This document shows positions 1-7,605 of a stretch of 22,207 bases of DNA, piece after piece (positions within the stretch are counted from its first letter, which is position 1; each line of letters starts with the position of its first letter). This DNA is from a virus. The DNA lies in the IMG/VR virus record IMGVR_UViG_3300033153_012118, positions 1 to 22,207 of that record; one strand, given 5' to 3'. The notes beneath the pieces were generated by a model that did no database searches, had not been told where the DNA came from, and worked only from the letters and a program-made list of their open reading frames with translations. Position numbers and translations under genes: made by a program.

Positions 1-1026
1 ATGAAAAAGCTTTTAATATTAAATGCATCTATGTCCTTAAGTAGAGTAACGATTTTTGCAAAAAGTTTAGAGAAATTTTATGACGTATTTGTTACTGGAA
101 GTAAAGACGAACATTCTTATAAGTATAAGACTGTAGGGAAATATGCCAAAGAAAAGTTTCTGACACTTAGTTCTACTGTCCCAATTTCTTTAAAGCAGTT
201 TGATGTTGTAATGTCTCTAGACCAAGCAGGAATACCATTTTTATGTGAAGTAAAAGAACATTTTCCAAATATTAAAGTTGGTGTTCAGTTTTTAGATTAT
301 CCTCTTCATGTTTTTAAGAAAAACAAAAACTATATTCATGGAATTTCTTGTATTTTTGCTGAATATGTTGAGATTATTAATAAATTAGATTTTATTATAC
401 ATAATCAAAAAATTGCATTAGATTTATTAGAAGAGTATCAAAAAGATGTTGCTGTTGATTTTATTCTTTACCCTGTTTTGCCCTTTAAGCCAAAACAATA
501 TGAAAGAAAGAACACTATTGTTTTTAGTGGGAGAATTGATTCTGATAAAGGAGTTGGGTATATAATAGAAGCTCTTTCTTTATTAGAAGTAGAAGAAAGA
601 CCGAAACTTATTACAATTGGTAATGGTTTTAATCTTAAGCCATATGCTGATTTTCTTTTAGTTGAATATGAAAACATACGAGATTGTAGCGAAAAAGACA
701 AATGGAAGCACTATTATGAAAGTAGGTTTTTAATTAGTGCGTCTGATAATGAATATGTTCCATCTCTTTGTCCACTTGAAGGTATTTCTATAGGGAGGTC
801 TTCAGTTGTTTTTGATTTCCCTGAAAGCTATAGACATTATGGGGACTATGTTTATTATTGCCCTCCGATAAATATTCAAGTTTTAGCTAGCACTATTAAG
901 TTTTTATATAAGCAATCAGAATTTTGTGACGACAGAGCTAAAAATGGACCAGCTTATTACAAAAAAGAAGCAAGTTATGAGTCGTGGGGAAAGAAAGTTA
1001 ACAAGCTTATAGAAAAGACATTATGA
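1..1026 (+). CDS. GT-B fold glycosyltransferase (copy 1 of a paralogous pair)
   Basis: Probably transfers a sugar from an activated nucleotide-sugar; acceptor unknown. The 341-residue protein has a two-domain GT-B layout. An N-terminal Rossmann-like half carries LDQ (73-75) and LDYPLHV (98-104). The C-terminal half carries the group-1 donor-site pattern SGRIDSDKG (176-184, K183 in the usual phosphate-binding position) and PLEGISIGRSSVVFD (258-272), which resembles the donor-binding Glu region. LDQ and LD-aromatic-P-x-H recur at matching places in the next gene, so the two look like paralogues. The ATG is the first base of the window, so its ribosome binding site is not visible. The stop overlaps the next start by 4 bases (ATGA). 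Family-level assignment is fairly firm; donor and acceptor cannot be read. Confidence 0.8.
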   Translation: MKKLLILNASMSLSRVTIFAKSLEKFYDVFVTGSKDEHSYKYKTVGKYAKEKFLTLSSTVPISLKQFDVVMSLDQAGIPFLCEVKEHFPNIKVGVQFLDYPLHVFKKNKNYIHGISCIFAEYVEIINKLDFIIHNQKIALDLLEEYQKDVAVDFILYPVLPFKPKQYERKNTIVFSGRIDSDKGVGYIIEALSLLEVEERPKLITIGNGFNLKPYADFLLVEYENIRDCSEKDKWKHYYESRFLISASDNEYVPSLCPLEGISIGRSSVVFDFPESYRHYGDYVYYCPPINIQVLASTIKFLYKQSEFCDDRAKNGPAYYKKEASYESWGKKVNKLIEKTL

Positions 1027-2075
1027 ACTTTTTAATCTTTGGGAATGGGAAACTGATATCGAGCGGAATAGAGAAAAGGATTGGCTATGAGATAGCAGAA
1101 CTTGGTCACAAGGTTTATTTAGTAATCAACGAAGAAACCCTATATGAAACATTAAGTGTTCGTAAGCATAAAAATTTAGAATTTATATGTTTGTCTTATA
1201 ACAAATATAAGTTTGATGAACTTTATATTGAAGAGAAAATAGATATTTGTTTTGGGCTAGACCAATCAGTTTCTCCTTTTGTTGCTGAATATAAAAACAG
1301 GATGAAAGTTAAAAGCTTTTGTTTGTTTTTAGATTTCCCCGTTCACATTATAGACGGAAGAGACAGACTAAACTATGATTTTGCATATTCTCAAGAATTT
1401 TATTATTGGATAAACTGTGCACTAGAGGTAGATGGGGTATTTTTCAATACCAATATTGCGATTGAAGAGTTTAAGAAAAGATACAATAAAGAGGGCTATT
1501 TGATTCCGTACCCTATTGTTTTTGATGATGCTTATGAACATTTTAACAGAAAAGTTCCGAATAAAGATTTTACTATTGGATGTCATAAACTATGGCCATA
1601 TAAGGGTACTATTTTTACTTTAAAGGCCCTAGAGGGGCTTGGTTATAATTATTCTCATTTGTATTCTTTAGTGGAGAAGCATGAAGGGAATAGATTAAAT
1701 AAAGTTGCTAGATATGCAAATTTAGATATTGATTTTTATGAAAAAGTATCAGAATATAAAAAGATGGAGATGATGTATAATGCAAGATTGTTAATTTATC
1801 CCCAGATAACGCATTGGATAGGGGGCATATCAATTATTGAGGCAATGAGTGTCAAAACCCCTAGTGTTTGTTTTAACTATCCAATACTAAAAGAACTATT
1901 TGGTGAAAGCGTTTTATATGCTAAAGCAGAGAATGTAGAAGATTTAAGGAAAAAAATACAAATTTTATATAAAGACAACGAGCTAAATAAAGAACTATCA
2001 GAAAAGGGATATAAGAGATTTAAAGATTGTTTTACTATTGAACATTTTGTCCAAAATCTCTTAAAATATTTTTAG
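1023..2075 (+). CDS. GT-B fold glycosyltransferase (copy 2 of a paralogous pair)
   Basis: A 350-residue glycosyltransferase translationally coupled to the previous gene through an ATGA overlap. The N-terminal half shares LDQ (79-81), PFVAEYK (85-91) and LDFPVHI (103-109) with its upstream neighbour. The C-terminal half has KLWPYKGTIFTLKAL (189-203), the donor-phosphate loop, and GGISIIEAMSVKTPSVCF (267-284), the typical GT4 donor-site segment with E273. No signal peptide or membrane segment is visible, so it should act in the cytoplasm. In phages such enzymes modify hypermodified DNA bases, virion proteins or host surface sugars; the sequence does not decide between these. Confidence 0.82.
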   Translation: MNFLIFGNGKLISSGIEKRIGYEIAELGHKVYLVINEETLYETLSVRKHKNLEFICLSYNKYKFDELYIEEKIDICFGLDQSVSPFVAEYKNRMKVKSFCLFLDFPVHIIDGRDRLNYDFAYSQEFYYWINCALEVDGVFFNTNIAIEEFKKRYNKEGYLIPYPIVFDDAYEHFNRKVPNKDFTIGCHKLWPYKGTIFTLKALEGLGYNYSHLYSLVEKHEGNRLNKVARYANLDIDFYEKVSEYKKMEMMYNARLLIYPQITHWIGGISIIEAMSVKTPSVCFNYPILKELFGESVLYAKAENVEDLRKKIQILYKDNELNKELSEKGYKRFKDCFTIEHFVQNLLKYF

Positions 2076-2086
2076 AAGGGTAAAGA

Positions 2087-3019
2087 ATGAAGAAGAAAAA
2101 GCTTACTTTTTTTTGCAATGGTGAAGATATCTTTTTGAGAGATATTATATCTAATCTTAGAGGAGAGTATGATATAAAATTTTATCAAAGAGGAACAGAA
2201 AAAGAATTCTATAACATGTTACATGATACAGATATAGCTTGGTTTGAGTGGTCTAACGAGATGGTAGAAAAAGTAATGAGTAGACCCAAAATGTGTGAAA
2301 GGTATATTGTTAGACTTCATTCATATGAAATGTTTACACCTATTCCAAGTAGGATAGATTGGTCAAAAGTAGATGATTTAATTTTTGTTAGTGAAAAAGT
2401 GTGTGATTTGTCGTTAAAGAAATTTCAGATTGACCCAAAGATAGCGAGAATAATTTATAATGGTGTTGATATAGAAAAATTTACTATACCAAAAAACAAA
2501 GAAGACACTAAAAAGATTGCTTTTATTGGGTTTATAAACTATAAAAAAGGTCCTGAAATTTTACTTCAAGCATTTAAGGCTATTTATGACTATGACCCAT
2601 CTTTTGAATTTCACATAGCAGGTGATTTTCAAGACGAAAGAATAGCTTTGTATTTTAATAATATCAAAAAACACATGCCCTTTGAAATTAAATTTGATGG
2701 ATGGGTTGCAGATATAAATAAGTACTTAGAAGATAAAAGCTATATTATTTCATCTTCTTTGTTCGAGTCTTTTCAATATTCTATTGCCGAGGGAATGGCA
2801 AAGGGATGCGTTCCCCTTGTTCACAGTTGGGCAGGTAGTGAATTGATTTATCCAGTTAGTAATATTTGGACTTGGCCAGATGAATGTGTTAATATTATTA
2901 AAGATTTTGAAAAAGCTGAAAACAAAAAAGAAATAAGGGCAAAATTAAGAAAACATATAGTTAGAAATTATTCTTTGAAGAAACAAATAGGGAAAATCAA
3001 AGAATTGTTAGCGAGTTAA
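2087..3019 (+). CDS. GT4-family glycosyltransferase
   Basis: A 310-residue GT4-type retaining glycosyltransferase, the clearest of the three. It shows IYNGVDIEKF (123-132), the usual linker into the C-terminal Rossmann domain, then FIGFINYKKGPEILLQAF (147-164) with K154 in the donor-phosphate loop. The EX7E motif lies in SLFESFQYSIAEGMAKG (224-240, E227 and E235). It lacks the LDQ and LD-P-H signatures of the two upstream genes and so is more distantly related. It follows them after 11 bases with the weak ribosome binding site AAGGGTAAAG. Acceptor unknown. Confidence 0.87.
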   Translation: MKKKKLTFFCNGEDIFLRDIISNLRGEYDIKFYQRGTEKEFYNMLHDTDIAWFEWSNEMVEKVMSRPKMCERYIVRLHSYEMFTPIPSRIDWSKVDDLIFVSEKVCDLSLKKFQIDPKIARIIYNGVDIEKFTIPKNKEDTKKIAFIGFINYKKGPEILLQAFKAIYDYDPSFEFHIAGDFQDERIALYFNNIKKHMPFEIKFDGWVADINKYLEDKSYIISSSLFESFQYSIAEGMAKGCVPLVHSWAGSELIYPVSNIWTWPDECVNIIKDFEKAENKKEIRAKLRKHIVRNYSLKKQIGKIKELLAS

Positions 3020-3020
3020 T

Positions 3021-3689
3021 ATGAAAATCTTAGTTTCGGGGAACACAAAAGGCAATCTTTGTTTGCTTAACAAGTATATAAAAGAAGAGCATGTCGATTT
3101 TGCGGTTTGTTCTGGTGATTTTGGAATCTCTCTTCGAAACACAAAAACAAATAGTGATTTTTATAAATTTCTTGAGGGAAGAGAGAAATTTGTTAAGCCC
3201 GTTATTACTATTAGAGGGGCAAACGACAACTTGTATTTATATAGGCAACTTTGTAAGAAAAGTATTCAAGTTGATAATTTAACTGTTCTTAGAAACGGAG
3301 AAGTATATACGCAGGGTAGTATTAAAATAGGGGGGATAGGGGGAACATATAGCCCTAAGTGTTATTCAAAAGAGAAGTTAGTTGGGGGAGAGAAAAGACA
3401 TTTTACCAAAAAAGAAACAAGTTATTTATATAATTCTGGTTTAGATATTTTGTTGATGCATGATTTTATGGGAGGGTGCTCTAAAAGAAGAGTAAAATAT
3501 TCTGAAGAAACTTTAGGGTTTATTGAGAAAATAATGCCATATTATTGTGTTGTTGGTAAATATGATTGGTGGGGTGCTTCTAAAATGATTGGGTATAATA
3601 TAGTTGTTATGCCTTCTCTCGAAAAGGGATATTTAATTATTGACAGTAATAACGAGTGGAATTCTAAGGGAGTGAGATTTGATTTGTAA
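3021..3689 (+). CDS. Lariat-debranching-enzyme-like metallophosphoesterase with degenerate metal site
   Basis: The 222-residue protein follows the order of conserved blocks in Dbr1-type calcineurin-like phosphoesterases: SGNTKGN (6-12, block 1), CSGDFGISLRN (30-40, block 2), PVITIRGANDN (60-70, block 3), IKIGGIGGTY (101-110), ILLMHDF (143-149, block 4) and VVGKYDWW (177-184, block 5). Against the family, block 1 has N8 and K10 in place of the Asp/Cys and His, block 3 reads GAND rather than GNHE, and block 5 reads GKYD rather than GHxH. Only D33 and H147 appear retained. It may bind nucleic acid or nucleotide without hydrolysing it, or use an altered metal site. It starts one base after the preceding stop, in the same operon. 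Confidence 0.68.
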   Translation: MKILVSGNTKGNLCLLNKYIKEEHVDFAVCSGDFGISLRNTKTNSDFYKFLEGREKFVKPVITIRGANDNLYLYRQLCKKSIQVDNLTVLRNGEVYTQGSIKIGGIGGTYSPKCYSKEKLVGGEKRHFTKKETSYLYNSGLDILLMHDFMGGCSKRRVKYSEETLGFIEKIMPYYCVVGKYDWWGASKMIGYNIVVMPSLEKGYLIIDSNNEWNSKGVRFDL

Positions 3690-3900
3690 AAAATGTGGAA
3701 GAGGATTAAGACATGCTCCAGCAATAATGGAATATGTTAAAAATGGACCTATGTCTGGAATGACTGGTTCGAGTTGGGTTTGTCCTGTTTGTGGAGATGC
3801 TTTTGAGGGAGACACTTTTCCTGTGCCAGGGCAAGATATGATGTGTGGTGGAAGTCCACCATACCCATATTGTGAGTGTAGCGATGGAGAAAATGAATGA
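3679..3900 (+). CDS. Small zinc-ribbon protein, TTG start
   Basis: A 73-residue protein with two Cys pairs, C3/C6 (CKKCG) and C35/C38 (CPVCG), typical of a rubredoxin-like or zinc-ribbon fold. Further cysteines follow at C56, C65 and C67. I chose the TTG at 3679 because it keeps the first CxxC pair and has the SD-like AAGGGAG about 5 bases upstream. The alternative ATG at 3727 would delete that pair. It overlaps the upstream gene by 11 bases and the reductase gene downstream by 4 (ATGA), so it may be coupled to reductase synthesis. It could be a reductase accessory or nucleic-acid-binding protein; no function can be named. Confidence 0.66.
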   Translation: MICKKCGRGLRHAPAIMEYVKNGPMSGMTGSSWVCPVCGDAFEGDTFPVPGQDMMCGGSPPYPYCECSDGENE

Positions 3901-6017
3901 ACAATAAAGATTTAACACCAAACGCTTTAGTTGCATTAAACAGAAGATATTTTATAAAAGATAAAAAAGGGAAAGTAGTAGAAGATTGGAAGAAGCTTTG
4001 CAAAAGGGTTTCGTCAGCAATAGCTCAAGATGAAAAATCAGATATAGACAGGGGACGTTGGCAACAAAAATATTACGATATTATTAACAATCTTTATTTC
4101 TTACCCAATAGTCCAACACTTATGAATGCAGGTAAAAAGAATGGACAGTTGGCTGCTTGTTTTGTTTTGGGAATAGAAGATAGCATGAAGAGTATTATGA
4201 AAGCCACTACTGATGCGGCGTTTATACATAAAAGTGGGGGTGGAACTGGTTTTGATTTTTCTAGGCTTAGGCCGTCTAAAAGTAGAGTAGCTACTACTTC
4301 TGGGACTGCTTCTGGTCCTATTTCTTTTATGAGAATGATAAACAATGTGACGGAAGAGATAAAGCAGGGAGGTACTCGTAGGGGCGCAAACATGGGAATT
4401 TTAAGATGCGACCACCCGAATATATTGGAGTTTATTGACTGTAAACAAGATACTTCTCAGATTAATAATTTTAATATTTCTGTTGCTTTAACAGACAAGT
4501 TTATGAAAGCACTTTCTTTGGGTGAAGATTACTCGTTAATTGACCCAAGAGACGGAAAAGAAATAGAAAAAATTAGTGCTAAGAAAGTATTCGAGAAAAT
4601 AGCAGAGAATGCATGGAAAACAGGGGAGCCTGGGATTATTTTTATTGACGAGATAAACAAAAAGAATCAATGGGGAGAAATAAGAGCAACTAATCCCTGT
4701 GGAGAACAACCCTTACGTGATAATGAGTCTTGTAATTTGGGCAGTATGAATCTTTCATTATATGTCAATAAAGACGGGGTTTTTGATAAAGACCTTTTTG
4801 ACGAACATATTAAAATAGCTACTAGGTTTTTAGATTCTGTAATTTCAATGAATAGTTACCCATTAGAAGAGATAAAAAAGACACACGCAGAGACAAGAAA
4901 AATTGGTCTTGGTGTTATGGGGTTTGCTGATGCTCTTATTCTTAGTGAAATAGAATATGGAAGTGTAGAGTCTTTTCAGTTTGCTAATTATGTGTATTCT
5001 TGGCTGAATGATGCAAGTAAACAAGCGAGTGAAGAACTTGGGAAAGAAAAGGGGATTTGTTTTGCTTGTGAAGAGTTAAAGCTAAAAAGAAGGAATCTTT
5101 GGACTACAACTATTGCCCCAACTGGGACAATAAGTATTATAGCTGGATGTTCTTCTGGTATTGAGCCATTATTTGCAGTAGGGTATGAAAGAAATATTTT
5201 AGACGGAGATAAGCTTTTAGAAATAAATAAACATTTTTTAAGTGAGGTTTGTGGGGGTGAAGACCTAGAAAGAGAAATATGTTCTTCTAACTCTATTCAA
5301 AACATAAAAGGTATTCCAGCAAAAATCAGAAAGAAATATGTTACTTCTCATGATGTTTCTCTAGAGAATCACATAAAAATGCAGTCAGTTTTTCAAAAGC
5401 ATTCTGACAGTGGAATATCTAAAACGATTAATCTTTCTAGTGATGCTAAAAAAGAAGATGTAATAAAAGCTTATTTATTAGCTTATAAACTGGAATGTAA
5501 GGGGATTACTGTATATAGAGATGGGTGCAGGGATAATCAACCCATGAGAGTAAAAAAAGAAGAAGTTGTTAGAAAGACTTTTAATCGTATTTCTGTAATG
5601 AAGGGTTCTACTGAAAAAATTGAAACACCTTTGGGTGGTTTATTATTGACTATTAATGAGAATGTTCATGGAGAACCTGGTGAAGTAATACTCAACATAG
5701 GAAAGTCTGGTGCTGATGTGAATGCTTTTTGTGAAGCATTGGGAAGGATTATTTCTATAGGGCTACAACATGGACTACCAGCACATAAAATAGCTAAACA
5801 ACTTAGACGAATAAAGGGTGAAGATATTATTTTCCATGACGGGAAAAAATATACATCACTACCCGACATAATTGGTAAAAGATTGGCAGAAAAAGCTAAG
5901 GAAAAGTCTAAAGATAATAATGAGAGATTGTTAGCGAAATGTCCTTCTTGTGGGGAGAGATTGTTTAATGCAGAAGGATGTTCACAATGTACGTCATGTG
6001 GGTATTCGAAATGTTAA
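3897..6017 (+). CDS. nrdJ: Adenosylcobalamin-dependent (class II) ribonucleoside reductase
   Basis: Reduces ribonucleotides to deoxyribonucleotides for phage DNA synthesis using a radical derived from coenzyme B12, so it needs no separate radical subunit but depends on host cobalamin. The 706 residues show the class II landmarks: PNSPTLMNAG (70-79), redox Cys C88 (AACF), the active-site loop NPCGEQ with C268 and E270, and the second redox Cys C279 (ESCNLGSMNLS). The spacing C268-E270-C279 matches known class II enzymes. APTGTISIIAGCSSGIEP is the phosphate-binding region. A TSCPD domain (about 565-670) and a C-terminal zinc ribbon (682-706), which normally shuttles reducing equivalents, complete it. 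It starts at an ATG with GGAG upstream and overlaps the preceding gene by ATGA. Confidence 0.95.
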   Translation: MNNKDLTPNALVALNRRYFIKDKKGKVVEDWKKLCKRVSSAIAQDEKSDIDRGRWQQKYYDIINNLYFLPNSPTLMNAGKKNGQLAACFVLGIEDSMKSIMKATTDAAFIHKSGGGTGFDFSRLRPSKSRVATTSGTASGPISFMRMINNVTEEIKQGGTRRGANMGILRCDHPNILEFIDCKQDTSQINNFNISVALTDKFMKALSLGEDYSLIDPRDGKEIEKISAKKVFEKIAENAWKTGEPGIIFIDEINKKNQWGEIRATNPCGEQPLRDNESCNLGSMNLSLYVNKDGVFDKDLFDEHIKIATRFLDSVISMNSYPLEEIKKTHAETRKIGLGVMGFADALILSEIEYGSVESFQFANYVYSWLNDASKQASEELGKEKGICFACEELKLKRRNLWTTTIAPTGTISIIAGCSSGIEPLFAVGYERNILDGDKLLEINKHFLSEVCGGEDLEREICSSNSIQNIKGIPAKIRKKYVTSHDVSLENHIKMQSVFQKHSDSGISKTINLSSDAKKEDVIKAYLLAYKLECKGITVYRDGCRDNQPMRVKKEEVVRKTFNRISVMKGSTEKIETPLGGLLLTINENVHGEPGEVILNIGKSGADVNAFCEALGRIISIGLQHGLPAHKIAKQLRRIKGEDIIFHDGKKYTSLPDIIGKRLAEKAKEKSKDNNERLLAKCPSCGERLFNAEGCSQCTSCGYSKC

Positions 6018-6027
6018 AGGAGAAAAG

Positions 6028-6126
6028 ATGGAGTCAGAGGATAAACTGTTAGTTTGGGTAATTCTTGGAATTGTAGGGATAGTGTGTGTTGGAGCCATTG
6101 TTCAGTTATTAATATGTGGATGCTAA
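6028..6126 (+). CDS. 32-residue single-pass membrane micropeptide
   Basis: A very short reading frame with an acidic N-terminus (MESEDK) followed by an uninterrupted hydrophobic stretch from about residue 7 to the end, which finishes with Cys-Gly-Cys. It has a good SD, AAAGGAG, six bases before the ATG. It fills almost exactly the gap between the reductase stop and the next gene's ribosome binding site. The length and composition fit one transmembrane helix with the charged N-terminus on one side. Function unknown; small lysis, superinfection-exclusion or host-membrane-modulating proteins are possible guesses only. Confidence 0.6.
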   Translation: MESEDKLLVWVILGIVGIVCVGAIVQLLICGC

Positions 6127-6142
6127 TAATAAAGGAGAAAAA

Positions 6143-6595
6143 GTGACAGCATTAGAAGAAGTAAACAAGAAATTATTGGATTGCCCAAAAACAGTTTTTG
6201 ATGATATTGACCTTAAAATTGACCTTAAGAAAATTGGTGGAGCATTAAGGGACGAACTAGCTCAATTAACTAATTTATATGGGAGAATTAATCAGCTTGC
6301 CAGTAATGCTATTTTGTTGAAAGAAGAAGCCGAGAAGAGATTAGAGAAAATTGAAGCTGTAGCATGGTCGTCCCTAGACCAGTCAATAAAAGTAACAGAC
6401 AAAAAGAAAATAGTAAAAGATGTTAAAGTGAAGATAGATGAAGAGATAACAACCATTAACGAGCAAGAATGCTCATTGGTCTTGTATTCTTATGTTGCAC
6501 AAAGAGGGAGAGACAAAGTAAAGGAAATATCTGCAATATTAGATGTTGGTAGAACCCTTCTTAGTTGGGACAAAGAAGAACAAAGGAGAATGTAG
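6143..6595 (+). CDS. Helical coiled-coil protein of unknown function
   Basis: The 150-residue protein is charged and almost entirely helix-forming, with heptad-like spacing in the middle (ALRDELAQLTNLYGRINQLA and later KEEAEKRLEKIEAV). No catalytic motif is seen. I chose the GTG at 6143 because AAAGGAG lies five bases upstream. An earlier in-frame GTG at 6116 lies inside the preceding micropeptide and has no SD. It sits among nucleotide-metabolism genes and is followed after one base by the cytidine deaminase gene. It could be a structural adaptor or oligomerising host-interaction factor. Confidence 0.72.
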   Translation: MTALEEVNKKLLDCPKTVFDDIDLKIDLKKIGGALRDELAQLTNLYGRINQLASNAILLKEEAEKRLEKIEAVAWSSLDQSIKVTDKKKIVKDVKVKIDEEITTINEQECSLVLYSYVAQRGRDKVKEISAILDVGRTLLSWDKEEQRRM

Positions 6596-6596
6596 A

Positions 6597-7013
6597 ATGA
6601 TTAAAGTTTATAAAGATGCACTAACTGAAGACCTGCTTGGCATGAGGGAATCAGCAATGGAAGCAAGAGAGCGGTGTCGTTTTCTTAAAAGTACTACAAA
6701 AGTAGGATGTTGCATTGAAAGTGATGCAAAGAATTGGTATAGTGGGTGTAATTTTGATTTTGAATGGGGGATTGCTGTTCATGCAGAAGAGTCAGCTATT
6801 TCTTCAATGATTAATGATGGTGATTTTAATAACGAAGAGATTGTTTGTGTGTATATTTATGCTGAAGCAGATGCACTTACTTCTTGTGGGGATTGCAGGG
6901 ATAAGCTTATGCTTTATGCGGTAAATGAGGATATTCCTGTCTATATTGACAATGGAGAGACTATTTCTGTGTTTACTTTGAAAGAATTGTTACCCTATGC
7001 ACCAAAGAGGTAA
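6597..7013 (+). CDS. cdd: Cytidine/deoxycytidine deaminase
   Basis: Deaminates cytidine or deoxycytidine to the uracil nucleoside, feeding the pyrimidine pool. The 138-residue protein has the zinc-site motif VHAEESAISS (H62 ligand, E64 catalytic proton shuttle) and the second zinc motif SCGDCRDKL (C97, C100). It ends in LLPYAPKR, which resembles the LLPxAF end of bacterial cytidine deaminases. The His-Ala-Glu form is that of the E. coli-type enzyme, although the length is that of the short tetrameric enzymes. The usual Pro before CGxC is Ser. I chose the ATG at 6597, with AAAGGAG about 8 bases upstream, over an in-frame ATG at 6543 inside the previous gene. A nucleotide (dCMP) substrate is not excluded. 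Confidence 0.84.
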   Translation: MIKVYKDALTEDLLGMRESAMEARERCRFLKSTTKVGCCIESDAKNWYSGCNFDFEWGIAVHAEESAISSMINDGDFNNEEIVCVYIYAEADALTSCGDCRDKLMLYAVNEDIPVYIDNGETISVFTLKELLPYAPKR

Positions 7014-7024
7014 GGAGGATAAAA

Positions 7025-7402
7025 ATGGAATTTGATAAACAGAAATTTCTTTTATGGGTCAAAGAAAATTCTAATTATGACGAGCTTTCAGCGAGAGCTA
7101 CTGAGGTTTTTACTGGATGGTCAGCTAGTGATGGTACGGTTCTTTTTGAAAAGATTGATAGTCTTGTTGCTCTTTTTAAAGAAGTAACTGAAATTGTTGA
7201 AAAGTTTGCTCGTACAGTCGATGACTTATCTGGCAAAGATAAGTTAGAAGTTGCAGTACAGTTTATTGATGACCTTGTAAAGTTTCCATTCTTTTTAGAG
7301 TTTGCTGATGATATTGCTATTAAGTGGGTACTTTCAACTGTTGTTTCTTTGAAAAATGAATATGTAGGAAAAGATTGGTTTAAAGATGAAGATAACAGTT
7401 AA
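7025..7402 (+). CDS. Hypothetical helical protein
   Basis: Not recognised. The 125-residue, acidic protein is predicted to be mainly helical. A moderately hydrophobic segment (about 78-112, including FIDDLVKFPFFLEFADD) could be a buried amphipathic helix pair rather than a clear membrane span. Translation is supported by an excellent SD, TAAGGAGG, ahead of the ATG. It overlaps the next small gene by 17 bases, in line with the compact operon. Confidence 0.7.
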   Translation: MEFDKQKFLLWVKENSNYDELSARATEVFTGWSASDGTVLFEKIDSLVALFKEVTEIVEKFARTVDDLSGKDKLEVAVQFIDDLVKFPFFLEFADDIAIKWVLSTVVSLKNEYVGKDWFKDEDNS

Positions 7403-7604
7403 AAATGGGCATAGTAATTTAAGAAATCTTATTGTGGTAAGTAAAGATGGACTAAGAACTTGTTGGTCTCTTGTTTCAGATATAAAAGTAGAGTCAGAAG
7501 ATTCTATAACTGTCTTTTTTAATGGAAAGGGGAACTACATTAAAGTAGACAACGTTTATTCTGTTCTATTTGAAGAGATGCAAACTAACCCTTTGGGATA
7601 TTGA
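7386..7604 (+). CDS. Hypothetical small beta-rich protein
   Basis: Not recognised. The 72-residue protein has alternating polar and hydrophobic residues suggestive of a small beta-barrel or SH3-like fold (for example ITVFFNGKGNYIKVDNVYSV). The start at 7386 lies inside the end of the previous gene and has no strong SD, so it may be translated by coupling. Its stop is one base before the ATG of the HD-domain gene. The composition matches its neighbours. Confidence 0.6.
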   Translation: MKITVKNGHSNLRNLIVVSKDGLRTCWSLVSDIKVESEDSITVFFNGKGNYIKVDNVYSVLFEEMQTNPLGY

Positions 7605-7605
7605 T

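Noticed and set aside
468-701. Minus-strand open frames, including this one and others at 3542-4003, 4094-4393, 9475-9798 and 20190-20444
   Set aside because: They lie antisense to well-supported genes, have no plausible SD or protein motif, and have the low-complexity composition expected of shadow frames.
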